From positions 1-5,828 of the forward strand of contig CAYINU010000089.1 in NCBI GenBank assembly GCA_964364855.1: a stretch of 5,828 nt of DNA, given 5' to 3'. Numbering within the stretch: position 1 is the first letter of the stretch; each line of letters begins with the position of its first letter. Below the pieces are notes generated by a model, which saw only the letters and a list, made by a program, of their open reading frames with translations, made no database searches and was not told the origin of the DNA. Shown here piece after piece: positions 1-5,828 of the stretch. Position numbers and translations under genes: made by a program. The stretch comes from CAYINU01 sp964364855 (GTDB lineage: Bacteria; Margulisbacteria; Marinamargulisbacteria; CAYINU01).

Positions 1-420
1 ATTGGGACTGATCCAAATTGGGGTGTCCGAGGCCCGATTAAAAGACACCGTCGGCACCACCGAATCCCGTTCGACTTTCACCATCGCATAGGGGTTGTAT
101 ACCGCGATTTTCTCAGGATCGTCATACGTCAAATACACATACCGGGTTCCCTCATCGGGTAACGGAATACTGGAAAACACCACATTAAATGAACTGACCG
201 TATTGGCCGGCAGCGACTCCATTTTTACTTGGCCCATATCCACTTTTTTCGCCGGTGTCGGATCGTCTTGTTGATACAAAACGGCGTCATCATCGGTCCA
301 CAATTGCGGGGAGAGCGCCATACTGAGCCCATTTTGGGTGACCGTACGTGCAATATACCCTCTGGCCTGGAAGGTCGGCGTGCGTAATTTCGGAAACTCC
401 CCCTCCAAAAGTGGCGATGG
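1..420 (-). other. Ig-like domain, followed by the probable start of another FlgD-like domain
   Basis: Residues 1803-1942. After 'PSPLLEGEFPKLRTPTFQAR' (1803-1822) comes an Ig-like string: 'VDMGQVKMESLPANTVSSFN' (1862-1881), 'VVFSSIPLPDEGTRYVYLTY' (1882-1901) and 'AMVKVERDSVVPTVSF' (1914-1929). The close 'V-x-x-D-x-x-x-P-x-x-x-F' is a normal boundary between such repeats. The window ends in 'TPIWISPN' (1935-1942), compatible with the SPNGDG segment that often precedes FlgD-type domains. Confidence 0.5.
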
Positions 421-3400
421 CGGCACAAACCCTTCCAATGCCGCATATATCGAAAAATGGTCGGCTTCGGCCTGAATCCGAAAGACTTTTTGATTTCTAC
501 GCTCCTCGCGGTCGCCGCCGTGCGGCTCCAACTCATTCCCAACCTCAGACCATTTGCCGGGCGTTGTCCGTGCCGGATCCAGCTGGCCGGATGACGAAAT
601 ATGATACAGCCGAACCGCATCCAAATTCACCGGCCGGCTTAATCCCGGGTAACGCCCGGTGGTAATTTGGTCATATTCCGCTTGCGTATACTGATACAAA
701 ATCTGGGGCTTGGTCTGACTCTGAAACGTCGGCGTTTCCGGCAAGATCTCGACAATAGGCAACATGTCAAACACCGGCAACATATCCAGATTCCTAATAT
801 GAATGTCGGATAGGCCTACCGGTGTGACCGTGGCCAACGTCGTTTTGCCAAACGTGTTTTTGGGCAACTCCAACACCACACGCCCATAGGGACTCGTTAT
901 CTGTGTCTGCCGATCATTTGGAACAACGTTCCCGATCCACACCTCCCGCACTTCCGTTTGGCCGGACGTCTCGATCTTAATCGACGACAGCCCGTTGAGC
1001 CGCGCCACATCCCAAAATCCCAGCAAAGTCGGATCCATCGCCCGCAGGATGGGCGAGGCCGGCAGGATGGGCAACCAAGCGCCTTGGTAGCGATACGCCA
1101 TCGAATAGGGGCCGGTGATCGGCGTTTGGGAACGAACCACTACCACGGACCGCGGCTTGGCATTCGGCGCCAGCCGGACCGCAAACGCATCCCCCAGGGG
1201 CAACCCCGGTAAGATGCCCCCGACAACCAAGGCCGCATGGCGGTCTCCATTCTCATCGAGCAACGCCACGTCCTGCGGCTGAACCTTGTTTAATCGCAAA
1301 TGGGGATTGAGGATCGCCACCCCATTTTGGCGCCATAAGGCGCTTTTTAGTGATTCGTAAGGCCCTTTGGGCAATGGGTAAGCTGAAAAAACACTGACCT
1401 CCACGGCATCTCCGCCTTTGCCAGAGGCCAAGTCAAAAATGGGCGGCACAAACCGATCCACCCAGCCCTGTAACTGACCATATCGGGTTTCCAGTAACGG
1501 ATCCATCGCACTGGTCCACTCCCGCCCCCAGGCCGTATCCGCAATCGCAACGACAACTTCCCCCTGCGTGACCGACGCCGTCAGTGCCGGCAAATACGTT
1601 TCCGGCTCGGCACTCACCACGGACGCCTGGACCTTTCGATCCATCTGCGGCACCAGGGCGCTCTTGGGCCAGGTGCGGTCAATATGCAGCCACCGCGTCA
1701 AAAAGGCCTCCAAATGACCGTCCGGGCTGGCCTGCCACCGGTAGTCGGTTTGCCCCGGCTGCGCCGTTTGCCGATCCATGGTCACCGTCCATTCGTAGCT
1801 GGGAAAGGTGGCCCGCACCCCGTCCTCCGGGATGAGTACCGAAAACAGCTGGGCATCGGCCAACGTAAACGGATCTTTTTCGCCACTAAACCGAATGGCT
1901 TCCAGCCGGTAGTCCGTGTGACGCTCGCTATACATACTGTCAAAATCCCGCAACGCCTTGGCATGGGCCTGCTTGGCAATCTCCATACCCTGTGGGCCCA
2001 AGGGCAATCGCACCATCGAAACGGAACCGGGCAAGGCTTCCGCACTGACCACCCCGTTTTTGGCGATGGCCTCTCCCCGAAACACCGTCGACGGGGCATC
2101 GGCCGGGACGACGTTCGGACTGAATTTGACCATCTTGTTATCCAGATTTTTGTAGTTCATCAACACCAACTGAAAATTCTCTCCGGACAAATAGCTCTGC
2201 TCGGCCGCCATGCCGATCTCGGTCTCGGCAGCCAGCCCGTCCGACTGACGCTCGGAGATCAGATCAAACGGCCGAGCACCGACCGCCACCGACCGTTTGA
2301 GCAAGGACTCTTGGGCATCCGAGTCCATGTCGGCCAATCGGGTATATGCTTTGTCCAACGTCATCATCCGATCCGTCAGCAGTGCGTTGTACCGGTCTGC
2401 GGACAGCTCATAAAACGCCGTGCTGGGGAAACCCAGATACCGCTCGTCCTGGAAATGAATCCCCAACTGCGTCGTCCGTTTTTTGTCGCCACCCACCACC
2501 CCAAACCACGGGTAATATCGGTGGGTGAGGCGGTTGAAGGCAGATTGATCCATTAGCAGAGAAACCTTTAGTTTAGAATCAATGAATCTTCCGCCACTTC
2601 GGTTTTGGGGGAGTTTGGTCAGTGTTGCCCGTAATCCCAAAAATATTTCTTTTGCAGAAAAGTTTGCCTTACCTGCCGGCATTTCCTTGGTTTTCGATAT
2701 CGCATCCCCCACCACCGTACTCTGGTTCCAGTCCGGATAATTGGCCCGCGCGGGGTTGGGGACCTCGATCATCTTCCCGGGTACATACCCCTGCTGTTGG
2801 CCCTGGACGCGTATCGTCGCCGGCTGGGCGTCCATCGTTTCGGTATAAAGCATCTCCCCCATCTCAAAATCCTGGGCCCATTCGTCCATCTTGCGGCCGT
2901 CGGGCATTAGGATCTCCACCTTGATGCGGTTGGCCACAAATTCCGGGGCAGGCCGGTGGTTTTGGCCGCCGGCACCTCCGTCGTCATATAAAAACGTGTC
3001 GTTAATTTCCATGTCAAAATGGGTAGGATCAATGACCCAGTCATACTCCCGCTCAATCGCAAAGTTCTGGTCTTCTCGCGCCGCCCACGCATTCCTATCT
3101 ATCCACCCAAACCACCCGTTGGTGTGGTCAATCCAATACCGCCGCTTGCCGTAGTAGGTCACTTTGACCTTGACTTTCATCGTGTCAAACCACCGATGGG
3201 CCAGGACCACAAACGGATACAGGGGATAGGCCGGGACTTCTTGGATGCCCTCCACCACTTCTAGCTTCATGCCCACCCTCAGCGGGGGATACAGGGTACC
3301 GGTGAGGGCCGTTTGCCAACCGAATCCACTCCCGCCCACGGCATGGTCGGCCCGGACGCCGTCCAGGGTCAGCGGCTCTCCCAACGCGGCCAATATCCCA

Positions 3401-5828
3401 CTCGTCAGTTGGCGGTGCGAGAGCTGGAGGGTCACCGGGGCAGACACCGTCTGGGTCTCGCCGGTATCGGTGGTCACCTCCACCGTGATGACATAGCGTT
3501 GGTCCAGCGGGGCAATCTGCCCGTCATCGGTCCGCCCATCCCAGATCACCCGCTGCGTCGGGCCCCCAAACCAGCGTTCGTTTTGCAAGAGGGTGCGGAT
3601 GCGCCGACCCGACGCATCGATCACCACGGCAGAGGCCCGCACCGCTTGGTTGACCCGGATCGCCATATCCACAACATCCGCGTCCGCTAGGGGATCCAGT
3701 AATCGCGTGTCCCATTTGTTTTCCCACACCACCATCAGCGGACTGGACACCGTCACCCGTTGCGTCACCGTTTTGACCGCATACGCCCCCACTTGCTCCG
3801 CTGTCACCCGGATGTCATAGGCCCCGCCGGGCACCGTCGCACCGGCCCCATCGGTCAGCGGCCATGCCACCACCGTTTTTTCAGCGGAACTGGCCGCATT
3901 CGGCAGGACCACCCAGGACTGCGTCCCCTGAGGTTGGGATCGTGTTCGGCCCACCCACATCGGCACCTCCGCGTGTAGTTGCACCATCAGCGCCTTAGTC
4001 AGGGTTTTGAAGCGAATTTCGGATACCCCCTGTAGCCGCCAGCCCAGTCCGGCAGGGGTCACGGACCCCACCGACTGTAGGATGTGGAGTGGCTGCGCAT
4101 CGAAGCCGCTGATGTTGAGATCCGTTTGCCCATCGGTGCTTTTGACCACCCATTGGTCTTGTTCGCGAAACACGTACACCCCGCTGGCCGACATCTGGGC
4201 CGGCGCGCCGGCCGCCATGTCCGTGGCAAACGCAGAAAAAGTCTGGGCCCATACCGTTTTGGACGTCTGCACCTGGGTGACCTCGATGGCCACATTGGCC
4301 GTCGCACCCAGCACCGCAATATCCAGTGTCACGCTGTCCCCGGAGCCGTATGACGGCCGGGCCAAAGGCGCCACCGACAACACCATCGGTTGTCGGAGGT
4401 CTCCGACGCCGGAGGGAAACACCATCACACTTCGGCGAAAGTCCTGGGCCACACCGGACGACTCCACCACCCGCAACACCAGGTCATATTTCCCACTCAC
4501 TAGCGGCGGCTCGCCTTCTTTTTCCACTTCCAAATACCCCAGTGTGTCCGACACCCGTGCTTCGGATTTGCCCTCATGTGCCAGACCATCGCTGCGATAT
4601 CGCGGCGTCACCACCAGTCGGGGATGAGGTCGGGGGATGGTGTCCCCCGGACCCTGTAACAGCAACTCGAATTTGGAAAAATCCGACCGATTCGTCAAAT
4701 CAAAATCCATAGCCACACCCACGATGGGCACAACGCCGCTGACCAATGCCCCTTCGGGTGGTGAGGCCAATCGGACTTCGCCGCCTTCTTTTAAAACCGT
4801 CAGGCGTTGCACCGTTTTGTTCTGATACCCATCCGTCACCGTTAGCGCCACGGTATACGCACCCCGTGGGTACTTGCTCAGATTCAGATCCCAGGTGGCA
4901 CGAGACCCCCCATTCACATTGCGTGTAGGAAAGGTCTCGATCACGCGATCGTCCCGATCGGTAACCTGTACCGACAGCCAGAACGACCGGTCAGGCTGTG
5001 CGGCCGGAACGGCCGTGAGATGGACGGTGTAGCCGTGCTGGCTACCGACAATCAGCGGCGATGCTTTGAATTCGGATAGCCCAGGCACCGTCCGCGCCAG
5101 CGTAAAATTCGCCGTGGTTTGCGTGACATTGCCCGCCGCATCAGACAAAACGCCCACGATGGCGTAGGCCCCATCCGTCAACCGGACATCGGCCAATGTC
5201 CACTTCACGACGCCATTTCCCGTACCGGTCAGATTCTCCTGGGCCATCACATCCCCTGCCGCCGACTGCAATTGCACCAGTCCGCTGACCCCCTCATTGG
5301 CCTTGACCGTCGCCACCACCCACTCATCCACCGCCGTATACACACTGCGGGAGGTCTGGAGTCTCACCAACGGCTTCACATCATCTAATATCAACACCGT
5401 CTCCGCCTGGGTCCGGTGACCCGCTTCGTCCCAAACCGTGACCTGTACGTTGTAGGTCCCTGCCTTTGCAAAGGTGCCATCTGTTTGATTTCCACGCTCG
5501 GCACCGCGGGTACGCTCCTCGCGGTCGCCGCCGTGCGGCTCCTTGGTCAGCCCATCCCAAAACCATTGCCGCTCCCCGGCCGGTACTTGGAGTAGCACAC
5601 TGCGTGTCACCACCTGGCCCTGACTGTCCACCACGCTCAGATTTACGGTGGGAAAACGGGTCGTCATGTTGTCCGTTACCACCCAGCCCACAGACAGCGG
5701 CCGTTTGGCCAGTGTACCGGGGTGCCGCGGTACTAAGGGCGCCAGACTGACCTGCGGTGGCGTGTGGTCCACATAAAATACATACTGAAGTAACGATTCC
5801 GACGCCCCGTCTTTGGCGTTGACTTTGA
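1..5828 (-). CDS. giant multidomain Ig/FlgD-like surface protein, internal fragment (both ends missing)
   Basis: One minus-strand frame is open over 1,942 codons. I read every row and found no in-frame stop; the start and stop codons lie outside the window. Seen in order (N to C): five or six FlgD/Ig-like beta domains (residues about 43-803), a beta- and Trp-rich region (804-1062), a helix-rich region (1063-1302), a mixed region (1303-1639), a ZU5/UPA-like module ending in HFSIYA (1640-1802) and an Ig-like domain (1803-1942). There are about 42 Trp and no Cys. No enzyme active site, membrane segment or signal peptide is visible. Proteins built from such domains are usually exported and act in adhesion, surface structure or as scaffolds; that role is inferred here. 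Two copies of a short DNA repeat are embedded in frame (residues 96-115 and 1767-1780). The coding assignment is very secure; the precise function is unknown. Confidence 0.95.
421..909 (-). other. ZU5/UPA-like module ending in HFSIYA, carrying the short repeat copy
   Basis: Residues 1640-1802. It begins 'YGRVVLELPKNTFGKTTLAT' (1647-1666), the 'G-x-V-x-L-x-x-P-x-x-x-F-x-x-x-T-x-x-T' pattern of ZU5-type strands. It continues with 'KPQILYQYTQAEYD' (1706-1719), 'VNLDAVRLYH' (1733-1742), 'GKWSEVGNE' (1757-1765) and 'AEADHFSIYAA' (1786-1796). The order 'kP-x-L-x-Y-x-Y ... L-Y ... W ... HFS-x-Y' is common near the ends of repeat blocks in large bacterial surface proteins. The repeat peptide EPHGGDREERRNQ sits in the loop between the 'GKW' and 'HFS' strands. 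Family naming is by recall of patterns. Confidence 0.55.
489..529 (-). repeat. short copy (41 bp) of the interspersed in-frame repeat
   Basis: This is identical at all 41 positions to the copy at 5484-5542 once 18 bp (5493-5510) are removed from the latter; 498-529 is the uninterrupted 32-bp core. It is in the same orientation and is read in the same frame as EPHGGDREER followed by RNQ. Its flanks are unrelated to those of the other copy. The 18-bp difference preserves frame. The GCGG-TCG-CCGC hairpin is retained, while the longer imperfect stem of the 59-bp copy is lost. Confidence 0.88.
910..1920 (-). other. unassigned mixed region
   Basis: Residues 1303-1639. Beta-strand-like pieces alternate with loops: 'SYEWTVTMDRQ' (1343-1353), 'GEVVVAIADTAWGREW' (1422-1437), 'GDAVEVSVFSAYPLPKGPY' (1472-1490), 'DVALLDENGDRHAALVVGG' (1519-1537), 'GPYSMAYRYQGAWLPILP' (1572-1589) and 'LSSIKIETSGQTEVREVWIG' (1613-1632). 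The last part probably leads directly into the ZU5-like module. I see no catalytic motif and no recognisable family. Coding potential is continuous throughout. Confidence 0.5.
1921..2640 (-). other. unassigned helix-rich region
   Basis: Residues 1063-1302. Unlike the flanking beta domains, this part has long amphipathic stretches: 'YELSADRYNALLTDRMMTL' (1139-1157), 'DSDAQESLLKRSVAV' (1168-1182), 'ERQSDGLAAETEIGMAAEQ' (1192-1210) and 'EIAKQAHAKALRDFDSMYSE' (1282-1301). A short beta/Trp stretch, 'RYYPWFGVVGGDKK' (1103-1116), comes before them. The helices could form a stalk, spacer or partner-binding surface. No known family is recognised. Confidence 0.5.
2641..3417 (-). other. unassigned beta-rich, Trp-rich region
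   Basis: Residues 804-1062. I do not recognise this part. It contains 'MKVKVKVTYYGKRRYWIDH' (883-901), a Trp cluster 'NGWFGWIDRNAW' (903-914), an acidic stretch 'EYDWVIDPTHFDMEINDTF' (927-945), a glycine-rich turn 'DDGGAGG' (948-954) and a strand-turn 'RIKVEILMPDGRKMDEW' (967-983) that again resembles an Ig-like edge. The low-coordinate end, from about 2700 down, falls in an AT-rich island. It could be a ligand-binding module, but nothing visible proves it. Confidence 0.5.
3418..3726 (-). other. FlgD/Ig-like domain F, intact reference copy
   Basis: Residues 701-803. This is the clearest FlgD-type domain in the window: 'VRASAVVIDASGRRIRTLLQ' (729-748), the GG turn at 754-755, 'RVIWDGRTDDGQ' (759-770) and 'LDQRYVITVEVTTDTGE' (774-790). 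The D-A-S-G-R-x-I-R-T-L strand and the W-D-G-R-x-D-x-G hairpin are family hallmarks. In other proteins this fold occurs in the flagellar hook-cap protein FlgD and in many exported bacterial proteins. It serves as an internal control for the interrupted hairpin in domain A. Confidence 0.8.
3727..4371 (-). other. FlgD-like domain E carrying a long nested segment
   Basis: Residues 486-700, about twice the length of the neighbouring domains. The first half has a typical opening ('GDSVTLDIAVLGATANVAIEV' across 496-516) and the end has a good FlgD-like close: 'TVVAWPLTDGAGATVPGGAY' (651-670) followed by DIRVTAEQ. About 110 residues between them (roughly 535-640) do not fit the fold. They are beta-rich, including 'SGVYVFREQDQWVVK' (548-562), 'GLGWRLQGVSEIRFKTL' (593-609) and 'KALMVQLHAEVPMWV' (611-625), and may be a second domain inserted in a loop. 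I do not recognise that segment. Confidence 0.5.
4372..4785 (-). other. Ig-like domain D
   Basis: Residues 348-485. It opens with 'VRLASPPEGALVSGVVPIVG' (351-370), the typical bacterial Ig-like start 'P-x-x-G-x-x-V-x-G-x-V-x-I-x-G'. It continues with 'FSKFELLLQGPGD' (383-395) and 'DTLGYLEVE' (427-435), and closes with 'LVSGKYDLVLRVVESSGVAQD' split as LVSGKYDLVL (442-451) and RVVESSGVAQD (452-462). This order recurs in large bacterial surface proteins where an Ig domain lies between FlgD-like domains. Confidence 0.6.
4786..5088 (-). other. Ig/FlgD-like domain C
   Basis: Residues 247-347. It has the same architecture as domain B: a strand 'FWLSVQVTDRDDRVIETF' (282-299), then 'GGSRATWDLN' (306-315) and 'YPRGAYTVALTVTDGYQNK' (319-337). 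The W-D-L plus R-G-A-Y-T-V signatures occupy the positions of W-D-G and G-T-Y-x-V in FlgD-type domains. The assignment rests on motif spacing, not on a profile search. Confidence 0.65.
5089..5385 (-). other. Ig/FlgD-like domain B
   Basis: Residues 148-246. The pattern resembles the neighbouring domains: a strand 'VSGLVQLQSAAGDVMAQ' (180-196), a W-containing strand 'GVVKWTLADV' (205-214), then 'DGAYAIVGVLSDAAGNVTQ' (218-236), which is the G-x-Y-x-(I/V) hairpin followed by the D-x-A-G-N-x-T strand end common in bacterial Ig-like repeats. Here W-T-L-A replaces W-D-G, so this is a diverged member. It is contiguous with domain A, with no linker to speak of. Confidence 0.65.
5386..5700 (-). other. 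FlgD/Ig-like domain A, split by the long repeat copy
   Basis: Residues 43-147 of the giant protein. The strand pattern is typical of FlgD-type Ig domains: 'LSVVDSQGQVVTRSVLL' (residues 63-79), then 'WFWDGLTK' (88-95), then 'DGTFAKAGTYNVQVTVWDEAG' split as DGTFAKAGTY (116-125) and NVQVTVWDEAG (126-136). Between K95 and D116 lie 20 residues encoded by the repeat at 5484-5542. Without them the hairpin reads W-D-G-L-T-K-D-G-T, matching W-D-G-R-T-D-D-G-Q in the intact domain at 3418-3726. Domain boundaries are approximate. Confidence 0.75.
5484..5542 (-). repeat. long copy (59 bp) of a GC-rich interspersed in-frame repeat
   Basis: On the plus strand it begins TTTGATTTCC and ends GTGCGGCTCC. The same sequence minus 18 bp (5493-5510) occurs at 489-529 with no other difference; the 32-bp core here is 5511-5542. 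The first base beyond each end differs between copies (g5483 versus t488, t5543 versus a530). In the giant protein it is read as a charged, hydrophilic peptide starting EPHGGDREER and continuing TRGAERGNQ. All three minus frames and two of three plus frames are stop-free. A GCGG-TCG-CCGC hairpin lies inside the core, and GCACCGCGG pairs with CCGCCGTGC at eight of nine positions. No target-site duplication is visible. Confidence 0.9.

Noticed and set aside
733..747. LPETP peptide, resembling a sortase LPXTG signal
   Set aside because: The fifth residue is Pro rather than Gly, no hydrophobic segment and basic tail follow, and the protein continues for over 240 residues.
1684..2556. A 290-codon plus-strand open frame
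   Set aside because: It is exactly antisense in the same triplet register as the giant minus-strand gene and owes its openness to that gene's codon use. Its translation is rich in Arg, Pro, His and Gly, without any recognisable motif, and no ribosome binding site stands out.
3121..3180. Internal ATG (3178-3180, minus strand) as the start of a separate gene
   Set aside because: The frame continues open upstream through clear FlgD-like domains, no convincing ribosome binding site precedes it, and domain organisation is continuous across it.
4392..4407. Inverted repeat GTCGGAG-GT-CTCCGAC, terminator-like
   Set aside because: It is inside coding sequence with no T-run next to it and two bases between the arms; it is best explained by coding composition.
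4007..4627. A 206-codon plus-strand open frame
   Set aside because: It lies entirely opposite well-formed Ig/FlgD-like domains, and its Ser/Thr/Pro/Arg-rich translation has no domain pattern; it is a shadow of the real gene.
4946..4960. CGATCG-TCC-CGATCG, a possible operator-like palindrome
   Set aside because: It is in the middle of the open frame, far from any gene start; two copies of a six-base palindrome are expected by chance in GC-rich coding DNA.
489..5542. CRISPR array or integron-type recombination sites formed by the two repeat copies
   Set aside because: There are only two copies, 5 kb apart, of different lengths, both inside coding sequence, with no regular spacers, cassettes or recombinase gene in the window.
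5473..5553. Target-site duplication flanking the long repeat copy
   Set aside because: The bases just outside (catctg on one side, ttggtc on the other) do not match over any useful length, and the short copy also lacks a match, so no duplication can be claimed.

Overview
The window is a single uninterrupted stretch of coding sequence. On the minus strand, one reading frame (plus-strand triplets starting at base 1) has no stop codon over all 1,942 complete codons, and neither its start nor its stop lies inside the window. It is the middle of a giant protein, at least 1,942 residues long, read from high to low coordinates. I found no intergenic DNA, RNA gene, promoter or terminator.

The protein looks like a secreted or cell-surface multidomain polypeptide. 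Read N to C (residue i lies at plus positions 5827-3i to 5829-3i), it begins with a string of FlgD/Ig-like beta-sandwich domains (about 3418-5700). Their recurring signatures are W-D-G-x-T-x-D-G, G-x-Y-x-(V/I)-x-V and D-x-A-G. A long middle follows that I cannot assign: beta-rich and Trp-rich at 2641-3417, helix-rich at 1921-2640, mixed at 910-1920. Near the low-coordinate end is a module ending in the motif HFSIYA, similar to ZU5/UPA-like modules of large bacterial surface proteins (421-909). A further Ig-like domain follows (1-420), and the window ends at 'ISPN', which often begins the SPNGDG motif in front of another FlgD-like domain. The whole stretch has no cysteine.

The most unusual signal is a short interspersed DNA repeat present twice, about 5 kb apart, in the same orientation and frame. 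It lies at 5484-5542 (59 bp) and 489-529 (41 bp). The short copy equals the long copy minus exactly 18 bp, with no other mismatch, and similarity stops sharply at both ends. The long copy splits the W-D-G-x-T-x-D-G hairpin of a FlgD-like domain. Removing 60 bases restores the motif seen intact in a sister domain at 3418-3726. The repeat is open in five of six frames. This is what a small element that inserts into genes and is carried as extra peptide should look like, in the manner of Rickettsia palindromic elements, but its sequence is not one I recognise.

Organism: the GC-rich coding sequence, giant FlgD/Ig-like protein and HFSxYA module suggest a bacterium of a large-genome or candidate phylum (for example Poribacteria-, Omnitrophota- or Latescibacterota-like). 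This is a guess from protein style; no taxonomic marker is present.
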